From positions 50,272 to 114,271 of the forward strand of contig UQZL01000003.1 of assembly GCA_900545605.1 (NCBI GenBank): 64,000 nt of DNA, read 5' to 3'. Source of the DNA: an uncultured Collinsella sp. Its GTDB lineage: Bacteria > Actinomycetota > Coriobacteriia > Coriobacteriales > Coriobacteriaceae. Positions 41,428 through 49,683 of the stretch are shown in pieces (the first letter of the stretch is position 1; each line of letters starts with the position of its first letter). The position numbers and the translations under genes were made by a program. The notes under the pieces were generated by a model. The model was not told where the DNA came from. It did not search any database and was given only the letters and a program-made list of their open reading frames with translations.

Positions 41428-42012
41428 TTGAGCCTTAAGGTTTATCGCGGGCGTACGCTTGCCCGCAGTCAGGCGCTGCAGCTGCTGTTCCAGGCCGAGG
41501 CCACGGACAGCCCGCTCGAGCGCGTCCTCGAGGGTGATTTCCTGATCTCGAAGGGTCCCCTCGATCCCTATGCGCTGGAGCTGTGCCGAGGTGCCTACGA
41601 GCATATCGACCGCATCGACTGTGCTCTGCGCTCCGTTGCCAAGAACTGGGATCTTATGCGCATGCCCGGCGCCGACCGCAACCTGCTGCGTATCGCCGTT
41701 TACGAGATGCGTTTCCTCACCGACGAGGAGGTCTCGGACGCCATCGTGATCAACGAGGCCGTTGAGCTTGCCAAGGCCTATGGCACCGACCAGTCCGCGT
41801 CGTTCGTCAACGGCGTGCTGGGTAAGATCGCTCGCAGCGAGGAGCTGCCGGGCGAGGACCTATACCAGGAGCTGCTGGCCGAGGATCGCGCTCGCGAGGA
41901 GGCACAGGCTGCCGAGGCTGCCGCAAAGGTTGCGGTTGCTCAGGCCGAGGCCGGCGTTCTCGACGAGGACGCTGAGGTCGCCGAGGCCGAGACCGGTACC
42001 GTCGAGGAGTAG
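41428..42012 (+). CDS. nusB: Transcription antitermination protein NusB
   Basis: NusB, with NusE (S10), keeps RNA polymerase going through rRNA operons. The 194-residue protein has the all-helical NusB core (residues 8-145): RTLARSQALQLLFQ, DRNLLRIAVYEM and AIVINEAVELAKAYGTDQSASFVNGVLGKI. The last 45 residues are an Ala/Glu/Asp-rich acidic tail absent from most NusB proteins. The TTG at 41428, after CAAGGAG, is the start. Confidence 0.95.
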   Translation: MSLKVYRGRTLARSQALQLLFQAEATDSPLERVLEGDFLISKGPLDPYALELCRGAYEHIDRIDCALRSVAKNWDLMRMPGADRNLLRIAVYEMRFLTDEEVSDAIVINEAVELAKAYGTDQSASFVNGVLGKIARSEELPGEDLYQELLAEDRAREEAQAAEAAAKVAVAQAEAGVLDEDAEVAEAETGTVEE

Positions 42013-42014
42013 CC

Positions 42015-42254
42015 ATGCCAGAGGGTTCCGTCCGCAACTTCGACGAGATTTCGGACCGCTTGGACCAGATCATAGCTACCGTTCGCTCTAAGGATACGTC
42101 CTTGGAGCGTTCGCTCGATCTGTTTGACGAGGCGATTGAGCTGGGCTCCCGTGCGGTCGACATGGTCGATAAGTTTGAGCTGACGCCGCGTGAGGCCGAC
42201 AAGCTCGAGCAGGAATACGATGAGGATGCGGCAAACGAATCCCAGGATAGCTAG
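42015..42254 (+). CDS. xseB: Exodeoxyribonuclease VII small subunit
   Basis: XseB combines with XseA into exonuclease VII, which degrades single-stranded DNA. The 79-residue protein has the family pattern: FDEISDRLDQIIATVRSKDTSLERSLDLFDEAIELGSRAVDMVD, a helical hairpin. The large subunit gene xseA, usually directly upstream, is not here; nusB ends two bases before the start. The partner is therefore elsewhere or missing. Confidence 0.9.
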   Translation: MPEGSVRNFDEISDRLDQIIATVRSKDTSLERSLDLFDEAIELGSRAVDMVDKFELTPREADKLEQEYDEDAANESQDS

Positions 42255-42289
42255 GCCGCATCTCCGGATACGAATGGTTGATGGCATTC

Positions 42290-43093
42290 ATGAAACGCGT
42301 GCGTCTTGATGACGAACTGATTTCACAGGGCATCTGCGCCGATCGCGCGGATGCCCTTCGCACTCTTATGGCTGGCTTGGTCTCGAGTGGCGGCGAGCGC
42401 TTGACTTCGCCGGGCCTTAAGGTGACCCCGGGCCTGCCGTTGCACGTGAAGGGGCGCATTCCCTATGTTGGCCGCGGCGGTCTTAAGCTCGAAGGCGCGC
42501 TTGATACGTTTGGTATCAATCCGACGGGCCTTGCCTGTCTGGATGTGGGCTGCTCTACCGGCGGCTTTACCGATTGCCTGCTCAAGCGCGGAGCTGCGAC
42601 CGTTGTCTCGGTGGACGTTGGTCGCGCCCAGTTCGATTGGTCGTTACGTCAGGACGATCGCGTGACGCTGCATGAGCGCACAAACGTGACGCAGCTGCCT
42701 GAGCTTGGCTATGCCGGCGCCATCGACCTGGCTGTGTGTGATGTCTCGTTTACCAGCATCGCGAACATTATCGATGCGGTGCTGGCGTGCCTGGCGCCTA
42801 CGGGTGCATTCTGCACGCTTGTAAAGCCGCAGTTTGAGGCTCCGGCGGCGCTGGTGGGTGAGGGCGGCATTGTGACCGATCCCGCCGTGCGCCGCGATAC
42901 ACTCGTTGCGGCAGTTGAACTCTTTGCTGCCAAGGGGCTGTTCCCGGTCGATGTGTGCGTGTCGCCCATTCATGGTGCCAAGGGAAACGTTGAGTTTTTC
43001 CTGTACGGCACGAGATTTGACCCCGGCGACCGCACGCAAGACGAGCTGCAATTCCAGGTATCGGTTTTGAGCGAGAAAGCTGCAACGCTATGA
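42290..43093 (+). CDS. tlyA: TlyA-type rRNA 2'-O-methyltransferase
   Basis: TlyA methylates 16S and/or 23S rRNA ribose; the family was once called hemolysin A. The 267-residue protein has an N-terminal S4 domain (residues 1-60, R-L-D-D-E-L-I-S-Q-G) and an FtsJ-like Rossmann methyltransferase domain: YVGRGGLKLEGALD, the SAM-binding LDVGCSTGGFTDCLL, and VCDVSFTSI with the catalytic region, ending in GAKGNVEFFL. The start is taken at 42290; in-frame TTG (42278) and ATG (42281) exist. It overlaps nadK by four bases. tlyA-nadK-recN is a conserved trio. Confidence 0.93.
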   Translation: MKRVRLDDELISQGICADRADALRTLMAGLVSSGGERLTSPGLKVTPGLPLHVKGRIPYVGRGGLKLEGALDTFGINPTGLACLDVGCSTGGFTDCLLKRGAATVVSVDVGRAQFDWSLRQDDRVTLHERTNVTQLPELGYAGAIDLAVCDVSFTSIANIIDAVLACLAPTGAFCTLVKPQFEAPAALVGEGGIVTDPAVRRDTLVAAVELFAAKGLFPVDVCVSPIHGAKGNVEFFLYGTRFDPGDRTQDELQFQVSVLSEKAATL

Positions 43094-43950
43094 AGGTCTT
43101 TCTGGTTCCCAATTACTACAAGCAAGAGGCGGTTGAGAGCGGCCTGATGCTCGAGCTTTGGCTGACGCGCCAGGGCTATGAGGTCGCATGGGCTGCCGAC
43201 CAGCGATCGAAGATTCAAAGCACGCCTGATATTGACGGCTCCGATCTGGTCATTACGCTCGGCGGCGACGGTACGTTGCTGCGCGCTGCCCGCATCCTCA
43301 ACCATCGCGAGATTCCTATCCTCGGTCTTTCCTATGGTCACCTGGGCTTTTTAACTGCTGCGAGCCCCGAGGAGCGCGACATTCTGCAGGTCGTGAGCGA
43401 CGCCCTTTCCGGCGAGCTGCACGTGAGCCGTCGCGCCACCATCGCCGCGGATATCGTGTCCGTGCGCGACGATGGCACGAAGGATGTCGTGCGCACGTTC
43501 GCCCTCAACGACATGGCGCTCACGCGCGGCCCCCTGTCCGATATGGTTGAGTTCGACATCACGGTGTCGGGCCACCATATCGATCGACTGCGTGGCGACG
43601 GCGTGGTCGTGTCCACGGCGACTGGTTCTACGGGGTACGCGCTCAGTGCAGGTGGCCCCATTGTGAGCCCCGACTATACGGGTATGGTCTGCGTACCCAT
43701 TGCGCCGCACACCATTCAGGCCCGTGCCTTCTTGACTTCGCCGAGTGATGTCGTCGAAATCTTTATGTCCGATGATCGCCCGAGCGTTCCGGCGATCGCT
43801 ATCGATGGACAGTTTATTACCTGCGACGGCACGGTCGAGAGCGTGGCCGTGCGCCGAGGCCCCGGCGATGTGCTGCTGCTCGACTACGGCCCCGAGAGTT
43901 TTTACAACTCGGTGAGCCGCGTATTCTACGGAGTGCGTCATGATCGATGA
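43090..43950 (+). CDS. nadK: NAD kinase
   Basis: NadK phosphorylates NAD to NADP. The 286-residue protein has the GGDGT motif (TLGGDGTLLRAAR near residue 58), GHLGFLTAA, the NE/D-like substrate site in ALNDMALTRG, and the glycine-rich VSTATGSTGYALSAGGPIVSP. It starts at the ATG overlapping the tlyA stop, and its own stop lies inside recN, so translation of the three genes is coupled. Confidence 0.95.
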   Translation: MKVFLVPNYYKQEAVESGLMLELWLTRQGYEVAWAADQRSKIQSTPDIDGSDLVITLGGDGTLLRAARILNHREIPILGLSYGHLGFLTAASPEERDILQVVSDALSGELHVSRRATIAADIVSVRDDGTKDVVRTFALNDMALTRGPLSDMVEFDITVSGHHIDRLRGDGVVVSTATGSTGYALSAGGPIVSPDYTGMVCVPIAPHTIQARAFLTSPSDVVEIFMSDDRPSVPAIAIDGQFITCDGTVESVAVRRGPGDVLLLDYGPESFYNSVSRVFYGVRHDR

Positions 43951-45568
43951 GCTGCAGGTTTCTAACATTGCACTCATTCGCGAGGCGACGTTGGTTCCGA
44001 GCGCGGGCCTAACGGTTCTGACTGGAGAAACCGGCGCCGGTAAGACCGCGCTGCTCTCGGCCCTCAAGCTTATTTTGGGCGAGCGTGCGGATTCTTCGAC
44101 GGTGCGCGAGGGCGAGGCGCTTGCTAGCGTTGAGGCGCGGCTGTTCGACGGTCCACACGACACGGAGGGTTTCACGGTCCAGCGTAGCCTTTCTGCCGAG
44201 GGCCGCAGCCGCGTGAAGATTGACGGCCGCATCGCCAGCGTGCGCGAGCTTTCGGAGCGCGTTGGCGTGATGATGGATCTGTGCGGCCAGCACGAGCACC
44301 AGCGCTTGCTCGATCCGGCGCATCACGTTGCGATGGTCGATGCGTGGGCGGGACGTTCTGCGCTCGAGGCGCTCGAGCACTACCGTGCTTGCTTTAAAGC
44401 CTCGCGCGCGGCTGCCAAGGAGGTTCGTCGCGTCGATGAGGCCTCGCGTGCGCAGGGGAGTCGTGTCGAGGAGGCGCGCTTCGCCTTGGAGCGCATTGCC
44501 GAGGTCGACCCCAGGCCGGGCGAGTATGAGGAACTCGAGGAACTGCTGCCGCGCTCCGAACATGCCGAGGTACTGGTTGCCACTGCTAGCGATGCCCATG
44601 CATCGCTTGTCGCTGAAGGGGGAGCGCTCGATGCCGTGAACAACGCCGTGGCAGAGCTTTCCCGTATGGCTACCGTCGATCGCAAACTGGGCGACATTGC
44701 CGATGCGCTTTCGGATGCCTGTATCTCCCTTGAGGATTGCGCGAACGAGCTTCGTGCCTATCGCGATGGGGTCGCCTTCGACCCGCGCGAGCTCGCCCGC
44801 ATGCGTGAGCGGTATTCCGACCTCAAGGGGCTGTTGCGTCAGTGGGGCCCCACCATGGACGATGTTTTTGCCATGCGCGATCGCTCGCAAGAGCTGCTGT
44901 CCCTGGTCGATGATGGCGATGAACAGATCAAAAAGGCGCGTGAGGCACTCGGGAGCGCCGAGCGCGAGTTGTTTGCCGCTGCCAAGGCACTTAAGCGCGC
45001 TCGCAATACGGCGGCCCCGCGCTTCTGCCACGAGGTTGGCCGCCAGATGGCGCGCTTGGAGATGGGTAGTGCCGAGCTCGTCTGGGAGTCGCGCGATCTT
45101 CCCCGTGCTGAGTGGACGCCCGTTGGTCCTTCGAGCTACGAGCTGCTATACCGCAGCGGTGCCGGTTTGACGCCGCGCCCCCTGCGTCGAATTGCGTCGG
45201 GCGGCGAGCTCAGCCGCGTCATGCTGGCAAGCAAGGTTGTCCTCGGTAACGCGGACGGTGTCGATACGCTGGTGTTTGACGAGGTCGATGCTGGTGTCGG
45301 TGGCTCCACGGCGCGTGCGCTCGCGGGCGTGCTGGCAAATCTCGCCGCTACGCATCAGGTGATTGTCGTAACCCACTTGGCGCAGGTCGCCGTCATGGCT
45401 GACAAGCATTATGTTGTCAGCAAGGAACCGGGCGATGTTCCCCAGACGCATTTGGACGAGGTAACCGGCGAAGCGCGTACCGCCGAGATCGCCCGCATGT
45501 TGAGCGGCGATCAATCGGAGGCAAGCTTGGCCCACGCAAAGCAGATGCTCAAAGAAGCTCGAGGTTAG
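43940..45568 (+). CDS. recN: DNA repair protein RecN
   Basis: RecN is an SMC-like ATPase that gathers DNA ends during double-strand-break repair. The 542-residue protein has Walker A GETGAGKTALL near residue 30, FGQ-like MMDLCGQHEHQRLLDP, a coiled-coil middle, the signature RIASGGELSRVMLA and Walker B LVFDEVDAGVGGSTA. It is the last gene of the efp-recN run and ends at a bidirectional terminator. Confidence 0.95.
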   Translation: MIDELQVSNIALIREATLVPSAGLTVLTGETGAGKTALLSALKLILGERADSSTVREGEALASVEARLFDGPHDTEGFTVQRSLSAEGRSRVKIDGRIASVRELSERVGVMMDLCGQHEHQRLLDPAHHVAMVDAWAGRSALEALEHYRACFKASRAAAKEVRRVDEASRAQGSRVEEARFALERIAEVDPRPGEYEELEELLPRSEHAEVLVATASDAHASLVAEGGALDAVNNAVAELSRMATVDRKLGDIADALSDACISLEDCANELRAYRDGVAFDPRELARMRERYSDLKGLLRQWGPTMDDVFAMRDRSQELLSLVDDGDEQIKKAREALGSAERELFAAAKALKRARNTAAPRFCHEVGRQMARLEMGSAELVWESRDLPRAEWTPVGPSSYELLYRSGAGLTPRPLRRIASGGELSRVMLASKVVLGNADGVDTLVFDEVDAGVGGSTARALAGVLANLAATHQVIVVTHLAQVAVMADKHYVVSKEPGDVPQTHLDEVTGEARTAEIARMLSGDQSEASLAHAKQMLKEARG

Positions 45569-45587
45569 GTCGTATCAGCGGTGTTGA

Positions 45588-45618
45588 TGGGACAAAATAG
45601 ACTGAAATTTTTGTCCCA
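45588..45618. terminator. Bidirectional terminator between recN and the RpiR gene
   Basis: TGGGACAAAA (45588-45597) pairs with TTTTGTCCCA (45609-45618) around an 11-base loop. It separates two convergent genes. Confidence 0.7.
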
Positions 45619-45627
45619 CTACGCGTT

Positions 45628-46485
45628 TTACTCAACGACCTTATCCGGCTGGATGAGCTCCTCGTAGTAGCTGATATGTTCGCGAGCGTCTTCGATCTCG
45701 GGCAACAGGAAGTTGTAGATGACTTCGATGATCATCGTGGCACTGATCTTAGAGAACGCAAAGTCACCCGTTGTCAGCAACGCTTCGTGATTGACGGTAT
45801 TAAAGGTGTAGTCGGCGAGGCGCGCAAGTGGGGATTTGCTGTCACTGCTGATGACGACTACGGTTGCGCCGCAGTTGCGAGCCGCTTTTGCCATGCGATT
45901 CAGTCGGCGCGATTTGCCAGAGTTTGAGATGAGCACGATGACGTCACCCGGGCGTAACGTGAGCGCAAAGCCGATTGATGTCTCGCTAATGGTGCTCGCC
46001 ATGCAGCGCAGGCCCAGCTGCGAAAACTTAAACGTCGCATCGAGCGCGACCGCGTTCGTATTGCCCACAGCTGCAAACTCAATAACCCCTGCATGCTTAA
46101 AGGCATGCACAACAGCCGCCAGCGTATCGTGGTCGATTCCGTCGATGGTCGCATTAAGCTCGCTTACCTTGGCAGCCAGGATGTTCTTGAGGCTCTGCTC
46201 CATATTGTCGAGCGAGACCTCGTCGGTCAGGCCCTCGTTGCGCTGGCTTTCCAAATCCCTCGCCAACGAAAACTGAAAGCTGCGGAAGCTACCAAAGCCC
46301 AGCTTGCGGCAGAAGCGCGAAACGGTCGCTTCGGACGTGGCAGCGGCGCGCGAGAGCTGAGCCGCCGTGAGGCGTGGTGCCTCGGACTGGTGCTCCAATA
46401 TATAGTCGACAATGCGCTGCTCGGACTCGCTGTATCCCTGATGGGTACTAATGAGGGAAAGTGCGCTCTTGCTACTATCGGTCAT
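45628..46485 (-). CDS. RpiR/MurR family transcriptional regulator
   Basis: The 285-residue protein has the N-terminal HTH_6 domain (residues 10-80: YSESEQRIVDYILEHQ, then SEATVSRFCRKLGFGSFRSF) and a C-terminal SIS sugar-phosphate-binding domain (about 120-260: FAAVGNTNAVALDA, VIVLISNSGKSRRLNRMAKAA). Such regulators usually control sugar-phosphate genes nearby and respond to the phosphorylated sugar. It is divergent from the PTS permease gene, its probable target. The start at 46485 has AGGAG seven bases ahead; the open frame extends to 46533 without another good site. Confidence 0.9.
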   Translation of the reverse strand: MTDSSKSALSLISTHQGYSESEQRIVDYILEHQSEAPRLTAAQLSRAAATSEATVSRFCRKLGFGSFRSFQFSLARDLESQRNEGLTDEVSLDNMEQSLKNILAAKVSELNATIDGIDHDTLAAVVHAFKHAGVIEFAAVGNTNAVALDATFKFSQLGLRCMASTISETSIGFALTLRPGDVIVLISNSGKSRRLNRMAKAARNCGATVVVISSDSKSPLARLADYTFNTVNHEALLTTGDFAFSKISATMIIEVIYNFLLPEIEDAREHISYYEELIQPDKVVE

Positions 46486-46566
46486 GGATGGCTCCTGGTT
46501 GGCATGAAAATCTAACTCGATTTGCAATGCCATAGTATACGGGCATTTTCAATTACAAGATACACC

Positions 46567-46594
46567 TTGCTGTTTCAAGTGTTGATGGTAAACT
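46567..46594 (+). promoter_or_regulatory. Promoter of the PTS permease gene
   Basis: TTGCTG (46567-46572) and TAAACT (46589-46594) are 16 bases apart, and the -10 is extended (TGGTAAACT). An inverted repeat GTAAAC (46588-46593) with GTTTAC (46605-46610) overlaps the -10, so a repressor there would block transcription. Confidence 0.65.
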
Positions 46595-46615
46595 TTCACC
46601 TACCGTTTACGGTTA

Positions 46616-46630
46616 TGAAAGAACCTTTCA
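46616..46630. promoter_or_regulatory. Operator candidate before the PTS permease (TGAAAGaacCTTTCA)
   Basis: A perfect 6-3-6 inverted repeat lies about 20 bases after the -10 element of the permease promoter. The TGAAA/TTTCA form resembles sites of some RpiR-type regulators, and the RpiR gene is next door, so it is the natural candidate binder. Confidence 0.55.
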
Positions 46631-46695
46631 CCGGAGAATTGCACCTTGTCTCTTCTCACGCGGACGGTAGGTTGGTATCTTTCAGTTGTGGAAAA

Positions 46696-46736
46696 ACGCG
46701 CATTGAAGCGCGTGTAGGGGAGCGCCCGCGGGCGCT
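46696..46736 (+). promoter_or_regulatory. Two hairpins in the PTS permease leader
   Basis: ACGCGC/GCGCGT (46696-46713, loop ATTGAA) and the palindrome AGCGCCCGCGGGCGCT (46721-46736) lie in a 5' leader of about 150 nt. They have no T-run; they may stabilise the message or block access to the ribosome binding site at about 46746. Confidence 0.4.
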
Positions 46737-46757
46737 GTACTCAAGAAGGAGGGACAC

Positions 46758-48761
46758 ATGGCTAAGTTTGACATCATCGCCGCGACCGGTTGCCCGACCG
46801 GCATTGCGCACACCTTCATGGCTAAGGAGGCGCTGGAGAAGGCAGCTGCCGAGCGCGGTCTGACCATTAAGGTCGAGACTCATGGCCAGGTCGGTGTCGA
46901 GAACGAGCTCACCAAGAGTGAGATCGCTGGTGCCAAGGCCGTCGTCGTCGCAGCCGACAAGGATGTCCAGGCTGAGCGTTTCGCCGGCAAGCCCATGGTT
47001 TCCGTTGGTGTTTCCAAGGCCCTGTCCGTTGAGGCCGCCGGTAAGCTGATTGACCGCGCGCTCGCCGCCAAGGGCGACGACAGGGTTGCCGCTGCTGCCG
47101 ATGTCGAGGACGAGGTCGAGGAGAAGGAGTCCATCGGTCACGTCATCTACAAGCACCTCATGAACGGCGTCAGCCACATGCTGGTCTTCGTCGTTGCCGG
47201 TGGTGTTCTGACCGCCATTTCGTTCCTGTGGGGCATCACGTCCTTTGATTCGACGGCTGCCGACTACAACAGCTTTGCCGCGATGCTCAAGATTATCGGC
47301 GGTATCGCCATGAACCTCATGGTTCCGGTGCTCTCCGCTTACATCGCCGAGTCCATCGGCAAGCGCCCGGCGCTCGTCCCCGGTTTCGTCGCCGGTATGA
47401 TTGCCATCCAGGGCTTGCCTGTTAACGCCGATACCGGCATGATCGACGCCGGTGGCGCAGGTGTGGGCTTTGGCTTCCTAGGCGGCATCGTCGGCGGCTT
47501 CCTCGCTGGCTATGTCATCCTGCTGCTCGAGAAGGTTTTCTCTAAAATTCCTGCGAGCCTTAATGGCCTGAAGGCAATCTTCCTGTATCCGCTGTGCTCT
47601 ACCGCCATCGTCGGTCTGGTCATGCTTGGTATTTCCGGCCCCATGGCTGCCATTAACCAGGGCATGATGGATTTCCTGCAGAGCCTCGGTAACTCCGGTC
47701 CGGTGATCCTTGGCCTGGCCATCGGCTGCATGTGCGCCTTTGATATGGGCGGCCCGGTCAACAAGGCTGCTTACGCTACTGGCACCTTCCTGCTCGGTAC
47801 CGCTCTCGAAGCTGGCGTCGGCACCGAGACCTACAACTTCGGCACCAACTTCATGGCTGCCGTCTCCGCCGCTTGCATCGTTCCGCCGCTGATCACCACC
47901 TTCGCCGTCGTTGTCGGCAAGAAGTACTTCAGCCAGGAGGATCATGACGCCGGTATCGTCAACCTCATCCTTGGTTGCACCCACATCACCGAGGGCGCCA
48001 TTCCGTTCATGACCAAGAACATCTGGCCCGTTATGCCCATCATGATGCTCGGTTCTTCCATCGCTTCCATCTTGACCATCTTCTTCAACGTTCACGATCC
48101 GGCGCCTCACGGCGGCTTCCTGGTCCTGCCCGTTGTCGAGAACGGTCCGCTGTGGGTCCTCGCGATCCTCATCGGCGCCGTGGTCGGTGGCATCCTGTTC
48201 GTGGCTTTCAAGAAGTACGACTTCGAGAAGAACCAGAAGCCCGCTCCTGCAACCAAGCCGGTTGAGGCCCCCAAGGCCGCTGCCGTCGAGGCCCCCAAGG
48301 CCGAGGCTGCCGACTTCGTGAAGGTCGAGAACGTCTTTGTCGCCGAGGACTTCGCTTCTCGTGACGAGGCTCTGAGCTTCGTTTCCAACCAGGCTGTCAA
48401 GGCCGGTATCGCCAGCGACGCCGACGCCGTGATGAACGCCTTCCTGGCCCGCGAGGCCGAGGGCACCACGGGCATGATGGAGGGCTTCGCCATCCCGCAT
48501 GCCAAGTCCGACGCCATTACCGAGGCTGCCGTCATCGTCGTCAAGGACGTGTCCGGCGTGACCGGTTGGGACACCATGGACGGCGCTCCCGTCAACGTTG
48601 CCATCGCCCTGCTCATCCCGGGTGCCCAGGCTGGCACCACGCACCTCAAGATCCTGTCCAAGGTCGCCGAGGCGCTCATGGACGAGGACTTCCGTGCCAC
48701 CGTCAAGGGTTCCACCGACGCCGCCGAGATCGCCAAGACGATCAACGCCCGTCTGGTCTAA
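46758..48761 (+). CDS. fruA: PTS fructose-type EIIBCA permease
   Basis: This membrane protein imports and phosphorylates a sugar using phosphate from HPr. The 667-residue protein has the order EIIB-EIIC-EIIA. EIIB (residues 1-100) has the phospho-cysteine at residue 12 in ATGCPTGIAHT. EIIC (about 125-465) has roughly ten membrane helices and GGPVNKAAYATG. A Pro/Ala/Lys-rich linker follows, then EIIA (about 520-667) with the phospho-histidine in AIPHAKSD. Many FruA proteins have EIIA first. The fructose-family match and the downstream PfkB kinases suggest fructose or a related hexose as substrate. AAGGAGGG precedes the start. Confidence 0.93.
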   Translation: MAKFDIIAATGCPTGIAHTFMAKEALEKAAAERGLTIKVETHGQVGVENELTKSEIAGAKAVVVAADKDVQAERFAGKPMVSVGVSKALSVEAAGKLIDRALAAKGDDRVAAAADVEDEVEEKESIGHVIYKHLMNGVSHMLVFVVAGGVLTAISFLWGITSFDSTAADYNSFAAMLKIIGGIAMNLMVPVLSAYIAESIGKRPALVPGFVAGMIAIQGLPVNADTGMIDAGGAGVGFGFLGGIVGGFLAGYVILLLEKVFSKIPASLNGLKAIFLYPLCSTAIVGLVMLGISGPMAAINQGMMDFLQSLGNSGPVILGLAIGCMCAFDMGGPVNKAAYATGTFLLGTALEAGVGTETYNFGTNFMAAVSAACIVPPLITTFAVVVGKKYFSQEDHDAGIVNLILGCTHITEGAIPFMTKNIWPVMPIMMLGSSIASILTIFFNVHDPAPHGGFLVLPVVENGPLWVLAILIGAVVGGILFVAFKKYDFEKNQKPAPATKPVEAPKAAAVEAPKAEAADFVKVENVFVAEDFASRDEALSFVSNQAVKAGIASDADAVMNAFLAREAEGTTGMMEGFAIPHAKSDAITEAAVIVVKDVSGVTGWDTMDGAPVNVAIALLIPGAQAGTTHLKILSKVAEALMDEDFRATVKGSTDAAEIAKTINARLV

Positions 48762-48796
48762 TTCCGCGGTACGCGAATAACATCGCCCCCCGTAAC

Positions 48797-48833
48797 AAAG
48801 GCGAGGACTCCACCCGGAGCCCCCGCCTTTTTC
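48797..48833 (+). terminator. Intrinsic terminator after fruA
   Basis: AAAGGCGAGGACTCC (48797-48811) pairs, with two internal mismatches, with GGAGCCCCCGCCTTT (48816-48830), followed by TTC. It separates fruA from the HPr gene. Confidence 0.75.
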
Positions 48834-48845
48834 ATTCCCTTCTGA

Positions 48846-48914
48846 AAGTTGCGGTGAAATAGGAACTGTTTAAACGTTTCAACCGCAAAATCAGTCCCTA
48901 TTTCACCGCAACTT
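48846..48914. repeat. 69-base dispersed palindromic element, copy B
   Basis: The arms AAGTTGCGGTGAAATAG (48846-48862) and CTATTTCACCGCAACTT (48898-48914) are perfect reverse complements. The pairing extends inward imperfectly (GGAACTG with CAGTCCC). Length and arms match copy A at 15006-15074. Confidence 0.85.
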
Positions 48915-49019
48915 ACAGAAGGACATAGAGGGAACTGCCCATTGAGTCTTTGTCGCGAACAGATCCTCAGCCAGAATTCCGTTCCGCCGATATTGCTCTG
49001 GACCGACCGAGTTTCCGCA

Positions 49020-49148
49020 GCTCGCCCGCCGGGCGGGGCGATTAAGTTTGTCGCGAGTTCCGCACGCAAAGGAAAGCACTTAATGTGCTTTCCGTCTTGC
49101 GCAGGACTGTAGAGCAGCAAACTTAACCGCCCCGCCCGGCGGGCGAGC
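49020..49148. repeat. 129-base long palindrome with nested hairpin
   Basis: Arms of 31 bases (49020-49050 and 49118-49148, outer part GCTCGCCCGCCGGGCGGGGC) pair with one mismatch. Inside lies a second hairpin, GGAAAGCAC-TTAAT-GTGCTTTCC (49071-49093), partly extended by CGCAA/TTGCG. No coding sequence is seen. It lies in the 525-base gap between fruA and ptsH, next to the 69-base element, and looks like an intergenic mobile or REP-like element. Confidence 0.8.
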
Positions 49149-49286
49149 GCAGGGATACGACATCTGTCCAACAATTCGTGTGAAACACAATGAAAAACCG
49201 TTTGATGTGAGTTAATATAAACAACGTCGTGAATCTGACTCCTGCCACATACATGACAGGGGTTAAACACAAAAAAGGAGTCAATT

Positions 49287-49550
49287 ATGGTTTCTGAGAA
49301 GGCTACCCTCGTTAATCCTCAGGGTCTGCACATGCGTCCGGCTGGTCTGTTCGCCTCCACCATGGGCAAGTACGCCTGTGACGTGACGGTCGTCACCCCC
49401 GAGAAGGAGGTCAACGGCAAGTCCCCGATGGCCCTCATGGCTGCTGGTATCCCCTGCGGTACCGAGGTCGAGGTCAAGTGCGACGGCGCTGACGAGGCCG
49501 AGGCTCTGGCTGCTGCCATCGAGCTCATCAAGAGCGGTCTTGGCGAGTAG
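49287..49550 (+). CDS. ptsH: Phosphocarrier protein HPr
   Basis: HPr passes phosphate from Enzyme I to the sugar permeases. The 87-residue protein has the active histidine at residue 15 in NPQGLHMRPAG and the regulatory serine region NGKSPMALMA near residue 46 (Gram-positives typically have GKSIMGVM). AAAAAAGGAG precedes the ATG. It forms a cluster with Enzyme I, the permease and two kinases, rather than standing alone. Confidence 0.96.
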   Translation: MVSEKATLVNPQGLHMRPAGLFASTMGKYACDVTVVTPEKEVNGKSPMALMAAGIPCGTEVEVKCDGADEAEALAAAIELIKSGLGE

Positions 49551-49595
49551 AACTCAAACGGGTCGCATGTTGAACAACTAAGTTCATATTTGGGG

Positions 49596-49631
49596 GCGCA
49601 GTGACCTGTTGTAAGGTAGCTGCGCTCTTTT
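49596..49631 (+). terminator. Attenuator between ptsH and ptsI
   Basis: GCGCAG pairs with CTGCGC and, inside, ACCT with AGGT, followed by TCTTTTG. Partial termination here would give more HPr than Enzyme I, a common need in PTS operons. Confidence 0.7.
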
Positions 49632-49683
49632 GTCATGGATATGGCAAAACGCTTTATCACATGACACGGAGAGAGGAATGGGA

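Noticed and set aside
48915..49019. A hidden small gene in the fruA-ptsH gap
   Set aside because: A minus-strand frame of 170 codons covers the gap but is built from the palindromes and has no ribosome binding site or domain.
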